A DNA stretch of 64,000 nt from an uncultured Alphaproteobacteria bacterium (GTDB lineage: Bacteria > Pseudomonadota > Alphaproteobacteria > Rs-D84), in assembly GCA_934230415.1 (NCBI GenBank), contig CAKQEW010000002.1:62001-126000 (forward strand), in the 5' to 3' direction. The notes under the pieces were generated by a model, which did no database searches, had not been told where the DNA came from, and was given only the letters and a program-made list of their open reading frames with translations. Below, piece after piece: positions 27,755 to 36,907 of this stretch; the first letter of the stretch is position 1, and every line of letters begins with the position of its first letter. Both the position numbers and the translations under genes were made by a program.

Positions 27755-28851
27755 TTCGTGTCCGTATCCTGGGTGCATAAGTCTAGCAATAAATCATCCA
27801 AAATTAAAATACCTTTTTCAGTCGCGAAAATGCGTTCATCTGTTTCGCGTACCAATTCCGGATGCGCGTGGATAAATTCATGGTTGATTATGTGCATAAC
27901 ATCACTGTCCCGACGCACGCCACGCATGGTGCGCATTCCTGTGATGATTTTTTCGGTTGCGCGGGCATCCGTCCCCAGTGGTTGCATTTGCACATCGCCA
28001 CCGGTTTGTTCGTACCACACGCCATCAATGTATGGCCGGCCCGCCGCCCCGCGACCAATGCCAATATATGGTGCGCCATCCCAGACGTTTTGGTTGTGTC
28101 GGCACTCGTCCCCTGGACGGGCATAGTTTGAAACCTCGTACCGGGGGATGGACAACGTGTCTGCGATTGCACAGTACATATCCGCCATTGCGTCATTGAA
28201 TGGCATATCCAGGTTCATTTGCCCCAGTGGTGTATCTGGTTCCAATGTTAATTCATACATTGATACGTGGGATAACCCCAATGCATTTATATCACGACAC
28301 ATTTGAATCACGTGATCGGTCGTGTCGCCTGGCAACCCATATATGAAATCCGCATTCAGGCGAATTCCCGCCGCCTGTGCCGTGTCCAATATCACGCGTG
28401 CGTCATGCACACTGTGCGTGCGTCCCAAAAATTGCAGTGTTTCGTCATCCAGGCGCTGTACCCCCACCGACAGGCGATTAACCCCCGCCGCCATAAATTC
28501 ACCCAGTCGCACCGCGTCCAATGTTTTTGGGTTTGATTCCAATGTGATTTCGGCGTTTGGAGTAATATGAAAGTTTGCGCGCACCGTATCCATGATTTTT
28601 GCAAATACGTCTGTTGGTATCAGTGATGGCGTCCCGCCACCAAAGAATACGGTTGCAATATTTGTATGGTTTAATTTTTGTCCCCAGAAATTAATTTCAC
28701 GAATAATCCCATCACGCCATGCGGCCCAGTCGGGGTTTGCACACGCGGTGGAAAAAAACGCACAGTACCTGCATTTTGATATGCAAAACGGTGTGTGAAT
28801 ATAAATATTGTATGTGTCCGACATGGTCTGCATTGTATCGCAGTTGGCCAA
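27751..28851 (-). CDS. hemW: radical SAM heme chaperone HemW
   Basis: 366 aa as drawn; the true start may be ATG 28824 (MSDTYNIYIHTPFC), since no candidate has a strong ribosome site. The N-terminal IHTPFCISKCRYCAF gives the CX3CX2C radical-SAM cluster. VFFGGGTPSL, GVQRLDDETLQFLGR and MYELTLEPDTPL are HemW/HemN-family landmarks. HemW lacks coproporphyrinogen oxidase activity and delivers heme to respiratory enzymes; older annotations call it HemN-like. It is coupled to the downstream M13 peptidase. Confidence 0.88.
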   Translation of the reverse strand: MANCDTMQTMSDTYNIYIHTPFCISKCRYCAFFSTACANPDWAAWRDGIIREINFWGQKLNHTNIATVFFGGGTPSLIPTDVFAKIMDTVRANFHITPNAEITLESNPKTLDAVRLGEFMAAGVNRLSVGVQRLDDETLQFLGRTHSVHDARVILDTAQAAGIRLNADFIYGLPGDTTDHVIQMCRDINALGLSHVSMYELTLEPDTPLGQMNLDMPFNDAMADMYCAIADTLSIPRYEVSNYARPGDECRHNQNVWDGAPYIGIGRGAAGRPYIDGVWYEQTGGDVQMQPLGTDARATEKIITGMRTMRGVRRDSDVMHIINHEFIHAHPELVRETDERIFATEKGILILDDLLLDLCTQDTDTK

Positions 28852-28876
28852 CTGTGCAAGTGGGAAATGAAAAACC

Positions 28877-28905
28877 TTTTATGATGGCAAAAATTATGAT
28901 ATAAT
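28877..28905 (+). promoter_or_regulatory. promoter of surface-protein gene, twin of 49251-49279
   Basis: TATAAT at 28900-28905 within TTATGATATAAT, and a TTTTAT box 17 nt upstream. 24 of 29 positions match the promoter region of the outer-membrane gene at 49304. Confidence 0.5.
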
Positions 28906-28922
28906 GTGCGCAAGAAAAAGAA

Positions 28923-30368
28923 ATGAAGTCAGGAATTTTAACCTTTATCGGTGGGGTTTTTGCGTCCGTGTCGGCGTTTGCGGCGGGCGAAGGTGTGCCA
29001 TCGTATTACCAGACATCCACAACCAACGCGAACCAGGCGGGATATTCCCAGTATCAATCCCAGGGTTATACAAAATACGTTGGTCAATCTGGCACCAAAC
29101 AGGTCGTGGGCAGTCGTACATATTCTTACCAGGTTCCGCGCACCGCCACGGCCAGTCCGACATATTCGGGCACAATGACGGCCAATGGTGTCGCACTGGC
29201 AGACGCGCCGGCAACCACACTGACGGCAAAGTATTCGCGCCGTTTTGCGGATTTCCAGTTTGAAACCGGTGTTAATTCCATCCTGGAATGGGATGACATG
29301 GTGTTTAATGAAATTGGTGTTGCCGCGCAACATAATTTCAGTCTGCGCAATTTTGATATGTTCGCATTTGCCGAATACACATATGGCACGATGTCGCATG
29401 GCGGCCTGTCCATGGATTATGACTTAAAGCCATATGATGAATCAAAACCCAGCGAGGGGATATTCACCATTTCCATGGGTGATCAATCAGGGCGCACGAA
29501 CTATTTTCGTTTTGGAATTGGGGCGCACCACGTGTGGAATATTGGCGGGTGGAAATTGTCGCCATCGTTTGGGTATGAAATATTCAAACATAACCTGGAA
29601 ATGTCCAATCATTATTACCCAAATCCTGGGGTGTATTTGCCCCTGATGACGGACAAGGGTGACTATGTATATGGTGATTCAAAAGGTAATTATTGGGCTG
29701 TGCCTGTCGGGACAGAAATGTCAGATGAGTATTACCAGGTATGTATGTCCCCTGATGACCTAAAGGTTGTTCATGCAGATGGCAGTGGCAGCCTGGGTTC
29801 AACCCTGACCATGATTGGTTATGATGCCGCATGGGGTGATGTGCCGTGGGGCGTGGGCAGTGATAAATGCGTTATCATCGGTGGTGATGGTCCCGTTGTG
29901 GTAGAGGGTAAAACCCACGAATACAACACAACATGGTCCGGTTTTTACATCGGGCTAGAGGCGGAAAAGCAAATGACCCTGACGGACAAATTGCGTTTTT
30001 ATGTCCAGTTGGGTATGCCAAAATATTCGTCCGAGGGTATTTGGCCAAATCGCACAGATTGGCAACAGAACCCCAGTTTCCTGGACGAAGGGTCCAATGG
30101 CGCGTATTCGTACATGGCCGAAATGGAATACAATATGAAATTATCTGACCGGGTTCAGTTGGCGATAAAGGCCGATACAAACTGTTTCCATGTTGGTAAA
30201 ATTGGTGGGGAATTGTATGTCGCCGAACATTCATATTATGAACAGCAAGAAGATGGCAGCTGGGTTATCAAGACAGAAGCGGCACATACCGAAAAAATCA
30301 ATGACCAGTTAAAGCATGCAACATGGCAATCGTTTGGGTTGCATCTGGGAATTAAATACGCATTTTAA
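28923..30368 (+). CDS. outer-membrane beta-barrel protein
   Basis: 481 aa. A signal peptide (cleaved after ...SVSAFAAG) is followed by a Tyr/Ser/Gln-rich N-terminal stretch with no obvious fold (about residues 25-85). The rest has alternating hydrophobic/polar strands with many Tyr and Trp residues, ending GLHLGIKYAF with the terminal Phe used for outer-membrane insertion. It is probably an opacity- or porin-type barrel with one large extracellular loop (about 240-330). The family is not identified. MltB follows 15 nt later, so the two may be cotranscribed. Confidence 0.75.
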   Translation: MKSGILTFIGGVFASVSAFAAGEGVPSYYQTSTTNANQAGYSQYQSQGYTKYVGQSGTKQVVGSRTYSYQVPRTATASPTYSGTMTANGVALADAPATTLTAKYSRRFADFQFETGVNSILEWDDMVFNEIGVAAQHNFSLRNFDMFAFAEYTYGTMSHGGLSMDYDLKPYDESKPSEGIFTISMGDQSGRTNYFRFGIGAHHVWNIGGWKLSPSFGYEIFKHNLEMSNHYYPNPGVYLPLMTDKGDYVYGDSKGNYWAVPVGTEMSDEYYQVCMSPDDLKVVHADGSGSLGSTLTMIGYDAAWGDVPWGVGSDKCVIIGGDGPVVVEGKTHEYNTTWSGFYIGLEAEKQMTLTDKLRFYVQLGMPKYSSEGIWPNRTDWQQNPSFLDEGSNGAYSYMAEMEYNMKLSDRVQLAIKADTNCFHVGKIGGELYVAEHSYYEQQEDGSWVIKTEAAHTEKINDQLKHATWQSFGLHLGIKYAF

Positions 30369-30383
30369 TGGGGAATTCGTCTG

Positions 30384-31595
30384 ATGAAAATGGGCGCACG
30401 TTTTGCATACGTTTTGTGTGCGATGCTGGTTGGCATCGTTGGTGACGTTGCGCGCGCCGATGATATCGTTGTTGCGTCACCTGTGACCGCACCTGTTGCA
30501 CCCGTGACCACGGTTCCTGATACGCCCGCGCAAACACCTGTATCGCCGGCACCCGTTATAATTGTTGAAACGGTCGCGCCCGATGCGCCGGTAATTGCAA
30601 CGCGTGGGACATTTGATATGGCGCGCTGGGATGATGTGCTGGGGGATATTCGTGCACGCGCCATGGCGGAAAAAATATCCAAGCCTGTGATTGATGCAAC
30701 GTTGAAAAATCCCGCGTTTATTCCAAATATTGTAAAGCGTGACCAGAATCAATCAGAATTCAAGTTAACGTTGGATGGGTACCTGGCGCGTACGGTGAAC
30801 GCAAACCGTATTGCCACGGGACGCAAAATGGCCGCGAAATATCCGACACTGTTGCGTCGTGTGCAACATGCATATGGTGTTCAACCGCATGTGATTTTGG
30901 CGTTCTGGGGCATGGAATCAAATTATGGTGCGCGCATGGCGGATCATCCATTGCGTGATGCATTTATTACATTGATATACGAAGGGCGCCGCCAGACATT
31001 TTTCACCAATCAATTAATTGCCCTGATGAAGATTGCCGAAAAAAACGGCACCGCGGTTTCTGATTTCGGGGGCAGTTGGGCCGGCGCCATGGGGCATTTT
31101 CAGTTTATTCCGACAACATTGTTGCAATATGGTGTTGATGGCAATTCTGATGGTAAAATTGATATCAGTGCCAGCGTTGGTGATGCAATGATGTCGGCGG
31201 GAAATTACCTGAATAAATTGGGGTGGAACCAGAACGAACGTATCGTGCGTCGTGTTGTTTTGCCGGCGGATTTTGATTTGTCGTTGCTGGATGGCAAAAC
31301 GAAAAAGACATTATCAGAATGGGCGGCGTTGGGCGCGGTGATGCCCGACGGGCGTGCGTTACCAATAACCGATATGATGGCGGGCATGGTTGCCGATGTT
31401 GCGGCAATTTCTGATGTGCGTATGAACGCGGCGATTGCACCAACTGATCCCAATGCGGTGGATACCGATGTTGCCCCAATGCCGGCGATAAACGCGTATC
31501 TGACATATCCGAACTTCTATCGTATAAAGCGCTGGAATAATTCAAACTGGTACGCGATTGCGATTGCCGAATTGGCGGATGAATTACACCAATAA
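30384..31595 (+). CDS. mltB: MltB-family lytic murein transglycosylase
   Basis: 403 aa. A signal peptide (about residues 1-25) and a Pro/Val/Thr-rich linker (about 30-72) lead to the catalytic domain. FWGMESNYG carries the active-site Glu near residue 178, and GSWAGAMGHFQFIPTTL is typical of the SLT_2/MltB family. The C-terminal part (IKRWNNSNWYAIAIAELADEL) completes the domain. The enzyme cleaves peptidoglycan to 1,6-anhydro-muropeptides. A long acid-free linker suggests a periplasmic, not lipid-anchored, form. Confidence 0.9.
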   Translation: MKMGARFAYVLCAMLVGIVGDVARADDIVVASPVTAPVAPVTTVPDTPAQTPVSPAPVIIVETVAPDAPVIATRGTFDMARWDDVLGDIRARAMAEKISKPVIDATLKNPAFIPNIVKRDQNQSEFKLTLDGYLARTVNANRIATGRKMAAKYPTLLRRVQHAYGVQPHVILAFWGMESNYGARMADHPLRDAFITLIYEGRRQTFFTNQLIALMKIAEKNGTAVSDFGGSWAGAMGHFQFIPTTLLQYGVDGNSDGKIDISASVGDAMMSAGNYLNKLGWNQNERIVRRVVLPADFDLSLLDGKTKKTLSEWAALGAVMPDGRALPITDMMAGMVADVAAISDVRMNAAIAPTDPNAVDTDVAPMPAINAYLTYPNFYRIKRWNNSNWYAIAIAELADELHQ

Positions 31596-31676
31596 TTGTT
31601 AAAAATAAAAATAATTGCCAATGTGCGTGTTCTTTGATAATCTTCCTGTTATAGATTGATATAAAAGGATGAATTT

Positions 31677-32639
31677 ATGGCTATCAAGGTTCGTGATTAC
31701 GAAGTCCGTTTGACCAGAAATAAAGAAGAACGCCGCCAGGTGCGCCAGTTGCGCTATGCCGCATTTGTAGAAGAAGAGGGGGCATCCGCAACCGAAGAAC
31801 AACACAGCCTGCGCGAAGAATACGATGCATATGATCGTTTCGCGGATTACATGGCGGTATTTCATAATGGGCGCGTGGTTGGAACATATCGTATTATTGA
31901 TCGCGCCGCGGCTGAAAAAATGGGCGGTTTTTATACCGAAAATGAATTTAATATTACCAAGATTAAAAAGGTAAATGGAAACATCGCCGAAATGTCGCGC
32001 GCATGTGTTGATCGCGAATATCGTGAAAATGCATTGGTTATGCGCATGCTGTGGGCGGGATTGTCTGAATATGTTTTCCGGCGCAAGATTTTGGTTCTGT
32101 TTGGTGTTGCGTCATGGGCGGGCGATAAACCGGTCGCGTCGGCCCAGGCGATTTCGTATCTGTATTACAACCATTTATCGCCATTGCGCCTGCGTGCGAC
32201 TGTGTTGCCTGAAAAATTTGCCGATGGTGTTGATCCGCGCCTGGCCCAGATGAATATCTTGCCACGTGCGTTCGTGGATGCGAACGATGCGCGCGCACAA
32301 ATGACACCATTGATAAAGGGGTACTTGCGCCTGGGTGCCACATTTGGACGTGGGGTGTTTGTTGATAAGCCATTTCATTCATATGATGTGTTTGTGATGT
32401 TGGAAACACGAAACATTGACCGCGCATACCAGAAACACTTTCTGGGGCGTGAAAATGCGCTGGATGGTTTTGAGGTCAAAGATGGCGCCATGAAAACATT
32501 GGGCAAAATTATGTTGTTCCCGGTGACCGGCCCGTTAAAGGTTATTGGGGCATTTGTGGAATTCCTGTTGCGCGAAGATGCCGCGGATGCAGAATATATT
32601 GATGAATCCAAGGAAGAAGAAAATGCCACGGCAGAATAA
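31677..32639 (+). CDS. olsB: OlsB-like N-acyltransferase (ornithine lipid synthesis)
   Basis: 320 aa. A GNAT-type fold of the hemolysin/OlsB family: EVRLTRNKEERRQVRQLRYAAF, then VVGTYRIID and the acceptor-binding SRACVDREYRENALVMRMLW. OlsB transfers a 3-hydroxyacyl chain from ACP to ornithine to make lyso-ornithine lipid. AAAGGATG precedes the start. The stop overlaps the next gene, a PlsC-type acyltransferase, which is the expected OlsA partner. The C-terminal ~60 residues, rich in Asp/Glu at the end, exceed the minimal family length. Confidence 0.8.
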   Translation: MAIKVRDYEVRLTRNKEERRQVRQLRYAAFVEEEGASATEEQHSLREEYDAYDRFADYMAVFHNGRVVGTYRIIDRAAAEKMGGFYTENEFNITKIKKVNGNIAEMSRACVDREYRENALVMRMLWAGLSEYVFRRKILVLFGVASWAGDKPVASAQAISYLYYNHLSPLRLRATVLPEKFADGVDPRLAQMNILPRAFVDANDARAQMTPLIKGYLRLGATFGRGVFVDKPFHSYDVFVMLETRNIDRAYQKHFLGRENALDGFEVKDGAMKTLGKIMLFPVTGPLKVIGAFVEFLLREDAADAEYIDESKEEENATAE

Positions 32640-33465
32640 GCGTGTTGCGCGTATAAACATCTTTAACGTTATATTTGGCACACTGAAATTCATCGCGTTC
32701 TGGATTGGCGTTGTGATTCAGGTGCCGATTATATTCATACTGCCACGTGGGCGCGTTTCTGTGTGGTATATGCGTGTGTTTATGCGAATCTTGCTGTTGT
32801 TGGCGGGGATACGTGTACGCGTGCATGGCACGCTGTCATCGCATCGGCCATTGTTGGTGGTTTCCAATCACATGTCACTGTTTGAAATTGCAACGTTCCC
32901 GGTCGCATTCGGGGGCAGCTTTGTTGCCAAGGCAGACGTGCGCAAATGGCCATTGGTCGGATGGGTTTCTGAAAAATTCGGCGTTGTGTTTATTGACCGC
33001 CGCCCGTCCCATGCGTTGGAGGCCCTGCGTGCCGTCCAGGAACGCGTGAAAAATGTACAATACCCAATGTTCTTGTTCCCCGAAGGAACAACCACAAACG
33101 GCGCATATGTAAAGCCGTTTAAGAGCACACTATTTAATTTTGTTGAAAATTCAGACGTTGCGGTGCAACCTATGGCGGTGCATTATCGTTTTCGTGATGG
33201 CACACCGATTTCTGATGATGACCTGGCAAATCACTATGCGTATTTTGATAATAAAAAGCAGGACATAGGCCCATATTGTACCCGTGAACGCAGTGCATTT
33301 ATGCAGGTGTTTCATATAATGATTATCGGTGGATTTCGTGTTGATATCACGGTAATGCCACCACCCGCCACCGCGGGCATGGACAGAAAACAAATCGCAG
33401 ATGTACTGCACACAATGGTGGCTGACAAATATATGGAATTAAAAGACAAGAAGACAGAAAAATGA
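32623..33465 (+). CDS. olsA: PlsC/OlsA-like 1-acyl-glycerol or lyso-lipid acyltransferase
   Basis: 280 aa from ATG 32623, inside the end of olsB (17-nt overlap), with GGAAGAAG upstream. Membrane segments lie near residues 15-35 and 45-60. The acyltransferase motif I is SNHMSLFE (a variant of NHxxxxD with Glu), motif II is around GVVFIDRRP and motif III is FPEGTT. The Asp-to-Glu change in motif I may reflect substrate choice. Next to OlsB, the second acylation of ornithine lipid is the best guess; lysophosphatidate acyltransferase (PlsC) is the alternative. Confidence 0.8.
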   Translation: MPRQNKRVARINIFNVIFGTLKFIAFWIGVVIQVPIIFILPRGRVSVWYMRVFMRILLLLAGIRVRVHGTLSSHRPLLVVSNHMSLFEIATFPVAFGGSFVAKADVRKWPLVGWVSEKFGVVFIDRRPSHALEALRAVQERVKNVQYPMFLFPEGTTTNGAYVKPFKSTLFNFVENSDVAVQPMAVHYRFRDGTPISDDDLANHYAYFDNKKQDIGPYCTRERSAFMQVFHIMIIGGFRVDITVMPPPATAGMDRKQIADVLHTMVADKYMELKDKKTEK

Positions 33466-34742
33466 AAATTGAAAATTTATGTGTAAAACGTTTATATGGT
33501 GATGTTGCGGGCGCAACAACCCCGGGACACAAAATGGCGGTCAAGGCCGGATATATATACCAGACGTTCCAGGGCGGGTACACGCTGTCCCCATTGGGAT
33601 GGCGCGTTGTTCGCAATATTGAAAACATTATTCGTGATGAAATGAACGCCACCGATGGCCAGGAAATCCTGATGCCGGTGGTCAGTAGCGCGGAAATCTG
33701 GAAACAATCCGGGCGTTATGATACGGTTGACGTACTGGCAAAATTCAAGGGTCGTGGTGGTGCGGATTATGTGCTGAACCCGACACACGAAGAAGTGGTG
33801 GTGGACTTTGTTAAATCTGTACTGACGACATATCGCCAATTGCCATTTATGGTGTACCAGATTCAGACAAAGTTCCGTGATGAATTGCGCGTGCGTGCGG
33901 GCCTGATTCGCACCCGTGAATTTATTATGAAGGACGCGTATTCGTTCCATGAAACCCAGGCGGATTTAGAGGCATACTATGCCCGTCAACTGGCGGCGTA
34001 CAAGCGGATTTTTGCGCGTTGTGGCCTGCGTAATGTTGTAGATGTGTTGTCATCAACCGGCGACATGGGTGGCAATATCGCGCACGAATTCCAACTGATA
34101 AACGAAATGGGCGAAGATACCATTTACATGTGCGACTGTGGATTTCGCGCAAACAAGGAAATGGTTGATGAAAACAATGAAAATTGCCCACACTGTGGCA
34201 AACCAATGCACAAGGTCCGCGGGGTAGAGGTTGGCAATATCTTTCAACTGGGAACAAAATATTCTGCGTCTATGAACCTGACGTACACGGCGGCCGATGG
34301 CACGGAAAAGCATCCGATTATGGGTTGCTATGGCATCGGCGTTGGGCGCACCCTGGCGGCAATTTTGGAAGAAAGTGCGGATGAATACGGCCCACGTTGG
34401 AACATGGCCACCGCCCCATTCGCAGCAGAGGTTATCGCACTGCCGGACAAAGAAGGTCGCACGGTGCCACTGGCGGAAAAAATCTATAATGATTTGCGTG
34501 CTGCGGGTGTGGACACGCTGTTGGATACGCGTGATGCGCGCGCGGGTGAAAAGTTTGCGGATGCCGACCTGGTCGCGGCGCCAATTCGCCTGATTGTATC
34601 GCAAAAGAACCTGGCCAATAATGTGTTAGAGGTGAAATATCGTGTAAACGATATGGATACGTCATCTATGCCGGGGACAATTGGTGTTGATACGTATGTT
34701 GCGGATGTTCAGCATGCAATCCAGAAATTGTCTGGCAAATAA
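33462..34742 (+). CDS. proS: prolyl-tRNA synthetase, short form
   Basis: 426 aa. ATG 33462 overlaps the preceding stop (ATGA). Class II motifs are present: the FRDELRVRAGLIRTREFIMKD region and IMGCYGIGVGRTLAAILEE, with the C-terminal anticodon domain from about residue 330. It is short because the editing (INS) domain between motifs 2 and 3 is missing, as in most alphaproteobacterial enzymes. In its place is a small Cys cluster, CDCGF...CPHCGK (about residues 222-247), a likely zinc-binding knuckle. It charges tRNA-Pro. Confidence 0.93.
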   Translation: MKIENLCVKRLYGDVAGATTPGHKMAVKAGYIYQTFQGGYTLSPLGWRVVRNIENIIRDEMNATDGQEILMPVVSSAEIWKQSGRYDTVDVLAKFKGRGGADYVLNPTHEEVVVDFVKSVLTTYRQLPFMVYQIQTKFRDELRVRAGLIRTREFIMKDAYSFHETQADLEAYYARQLAAYKRIFARCGLRNVVDVLSSTGDMGGNIAHEFQLINEMGEDTIYMCDCGFRANKEMVDENNENCPHCGKPMHKVRGVEVGNIFQLGTKYSASMNLTYTAADGTEKHPIMGCYGIGVGRTLAAILEESADEYGPRWNMATAPFAAEVIALPDKEGRTVPLAEKIYNDLRAAGVDTLLDTRDARAGEKFADADLVAAPIRLIVSQKNLANNVLEVKYRVNDMDTSSMPGTIGVDTYVADVQHAIQKLSGK

Positions 34743-34769
34743 TCTGTGACCAGAAATGTTTAGGATAAA

Positions 34770-34797
34770 AATCCCCCGGGACGCCCGGGGGATTTTG
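34770..34797 (+). terminator. terminator of the olsB-olsA-proS operon
   Basis: AATCCCCCGGG-ACG-CCCGGGGGATT, an 11-bp stem followed by TTG. Confidence 0.8.
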
Positions 34798-34809
34798 CAT
34801 ACAAATAAC

Positions 34810-34838
34810 TTGCAAAATACAATGTGAAAATGTATCAT
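34810..34838 (+). promoter_or_regulatory. promoter of candidate structured RNA
   Basis: TTGCAA (34810-34815), 17 nt spacer, TATCAT (34833-34838). The transcript would start near 34845. Confidence 0.6.
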
Positions 34839-34844
34839 AGCAGA

Positions 34845-35090
34845 TGAATCTTATGGGAATAAGGTTCGGGATCTTCAAAAATCCTGATGTACCGCGGTGC
34901 AAAGAAAATGTTGCGCCGTAATCCGCACAATAATGCGGCGCGATTGCGCCATTTATTGTGTTCAGACCCCGTCAATTTGGTCGGGGGGCCGCCAGCGTAT
35001 ACCACAGGGGGAACCCAAAGACTGGCGGGGTCATTTGGTACAATGATTTTTGAACCTCCCGGCCACCATTTTATTGGTGGTTTTCTTTTT
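34845..35090 (+). ncRNA. candidate structured non-coding RNA, ~246 nt
   Basis: It has its own promoter and ends in a classical terminator. Between them are at least four stems: GAATCTTAT/ATAAGGTTC at the 5' end; TCGGGAT/ATCCTGA; GCGCCG/CGGCGC; and the perfect 7-bp CCGCCAG/CTGGCGG enclosing a purine-rich loop with CAGGGGGAACCC. No open frame with a ribosome site lies inside. Conserved cores of RNase P RNA, 4.5S RNA and tmRNA were not seen. A 6S-like RNA cannot be excluded. It lies between proS and the polysaccharide locus. Confidence 0.55.
35063..35090 (+). terminator. terminator of the candidate RNA
   Basis: CCACCA/TGGTGG hairpin followed by TTTTCTTTTT. Confidence 0.85.
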
Positions 35091-35112
35091 CCTGTAATTT
35101 TCATTTGTTGTA

Positions 35113-35193
35113 TGGGCGGAATCGGGTTATCGCAAGAAATCCGAAAACTGTAAGATTTATATGATCTGTCGGTTGTTTGAACAATTCCGCCCA
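35113..35193 (+). other. long inverted repeat upstream of the glycan locus
   Basis: The arms TGGGCGGAAT and ATTCCGCCCA pair exactly and enclose ~60 nt. It would form a leader hairpin upstream of the poly-C tract and the nucleotidyltransferase gene. Confidence 0.5.
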
Positions 35194-35214
35194 CCCATAG
35201 GAAAAAGGTGCATT

Positions 35215-35361
35215 ATGCCAAAACGTTTTGTTTTTGCGCAACTTTACCCCCCCTCCCCCCCCACACACACGGGACGTTTGCGTGACTGCATAAATGCGGT
35301 TCTGGTGCGTACTTTTTCAAATTTTGAATTTGTCCCATTGTGTAAAACAAATTGGAAATAA
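35215..35361 (+). other. possible 48-codon leader ORF containing poly-C tracts
   Basis: ATG 35215 has AAAGGTG upstream. The frame reads through C7-T-C8 and (CA)4 (35247-35270) and stops at 35361, 22 nt before the nucleotidyltransferase gene. The peptide is not conserved-looking. It may be a translated leader whose frame depends on tract length, or chance. Confidence 0.25.
35247..35270 (+). repeat. C7-T-C8 tract with (CA)4
   Basis: Homopolymer runs next to a dinucleotide repeat, in the leader of the polysaccharide locus. Such tracts are prone to slipped-strand changes. Confidence 0.7.
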
Positions 35362-35383
35362 AAATAAGTCAGGAGAAAAAAGT

Positions 35384-36907
35384 ATGAAAATTATTATCCA
35401 AGCGGGTGGTATGGGTACCAGAATGCAGGCGTTAACGCATGTAAAGCCAAAGGTTTTGGTCACGGCGAAATATATGCCGATTATTTTCCATATGTTCAAG
35501 AAGTATCCAAAGGATGAATTTATCATTATTGGCGACTATAAATTTGACGTGTTGGACCGTTATTTGGCCACGTTTGCCAAGGATGTTAATTACATTTTGT
35601 TAAAGGCCGATAAAAAGGGTAATGCCGCCGGCATCAAGGAAGCCGTTGCGTGTGTTCCTGATGGCGAACCGTTTATGATTGTGTGGTCTGACATCATTTT
35701 ATCCGAAGCGTTCAATGTTAATGAAATTCCGCATGGGTGCCAGGTCGGCGTTGTTGATTTCCCATGTTCATGGAGTATCAAGGACAATAAACTGGTTCAT
35801 GAAGCGATACCTGGAATGGGCGTTGGTGGCCTGTATGTATTTGATGACAAATCGTGGTTTGATGATTTCCCAGGCGAAGGTTCGTTTACAACGTGGTTGG
35901 CGAACAAGGATATTCCATTGCACCCAATATCATTGATGGGCAGTATTGATGTCGGCACATTGGAGGCATACAAACGCCTGTCGTCAACGGCAAATCGTTG
36001 TCGGCCATATAATAAGATTGAATTTATTGATGGGCGTGTTGTAAAAACAGGCCTGACCCCGGATGCGGTTAAATTGATTCAGCGTGAAATTGAATGGTAT
36101 GAAAAAATCAGCAGCTATGGTTTCCATGCCATCCCAAAGATTTATTCAACTAATCCATTAACAATGGAAATTATCAAGGGAAAAAATATTTTCTTGGCCG
36201 ATTTGGATAAAGACGGAAAACGCGAAACAATCCATAAAATTGTTGACGCATTGGCAACAATGCATGGATATGAAACGGCGCCGGCGTCTGCGTGGGATTT
36301 GTATACGGAATATTTTAAAAAGACCATACATCGCCTGGAATCAATCATGTTTGCGATTCCGTTCGCGTTTGATGAAACAATCAACATCAATGGTACAACG
36401 TGCAAAAACGTGCTGTATCATCCGCATTTGTTGCGTGCGGCGGTATTGGACACACTGATGCATACGCATTACGGGCCAATTCATGGCGATTGCCAATTAA
36501 CAAACACGATGATTGATGAATCTGGGCGTGTGTTCTTTATTGATGCACGTGGTTATTTCGGCAAGAGCAAAATCTTGGGCGATGTCAGATACGACTGGGC
36601 CAAGGTGTACTATGCAATTTCCGGTAATTTTGATCAATTTAACGTCAAGAATTTTGACTTTGATGTGCAACCAGACGGTGTGAATTTCCAGATTCACAGT
36701 GGTGGTTGGGAAGATTTGACAGAATATTTCCTGGATATGATTCCGCGCAGCGAGGCAAATATCAAAGAAATTAAACTGATTCATGCGATTATATGGTTGT
36801 CGCTGGCATCGCACGCATGGGAAGATTTTGATTCCATGTGTATTGCGTTCTATAACGGAACATTGTTGTTTAACCAGTGGTTGGCGGAGTATGGCAATGA
36901 CAAATAA
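35384..36907 (+). CDS. sugar/polyol-phosphate nucleotidyltransferase fused to kinase-like domain
   Basis: 507 aa from ATG 35384, with AGGAGA upstream. The N-terminal nucleotidyltransferase (about residues 1-225) starts MKIIIQAGGMGTRMQALTH and has the acidic MIVWSDIIL segment for metal binding. The C-terminal half (about 250-500) is an aminoglycoside phosphotransferase/choline-kinase-like fold with GPIHGDCQLTNTMID near residue 366 and the metal motif FIDARGYFG. Such fusions activate a small alcohol or sugar by phosphorylation and nucleotide transfer for capsule or LPS decoration. The substrate is unknown. It heads an operon, overlapping the HAD gene by 11 nt. Confidence 0.8.
   Translation: MKIIIQAGGMGTRMQALTHVKPKVLVTAKYMPIIFHMFKKYPKDEFIIIGDYKFDVLDRYLATFAKDVNYILLKADKKGNAAGIKEAVACVPDGEPFMIVWSDIILSEAFNVNEIPHGCQVGVVDFPCSWSIKDNKLVHEAIPGMGVGGLYVFDDKSWFDDFPGEGSFTTWLANKDIPLHPISLMGSIDVGTLEAYKRLSSTANRCRPYNKIEFIDGRVVKTGLTPDAVKLIQREIEWYEKISSYGFHAIPKIYSTNPLTMEIIKGKNIFLADLDKDGKRETIHKIVDALATMHGYETAPASAWDLYTEYFKKTIHRLESIMFAIPFAFDETININGTTCKNVLYHPHLLRAAVLDTLMHTHYGPIHGDCQLTNTMIDESGRVFFIDARGYFGKSKILGDVRYDWAKVYYAISGNFDQFNVKNFDFDVQPDGVNFQIHSGGWEDLTEYFLDMIPRSEANIKEIKLIHAIIWLSLASHAWEDFDSMCIAFYNGTLLFNQWLAEYGNDK

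Noticed and set aside
34845..35090. RNase P RNA, 4.5S RNA or tmRNA at this position
   Set aside because: The conserved core strings and tag-coding segment of these RNAs are not present.
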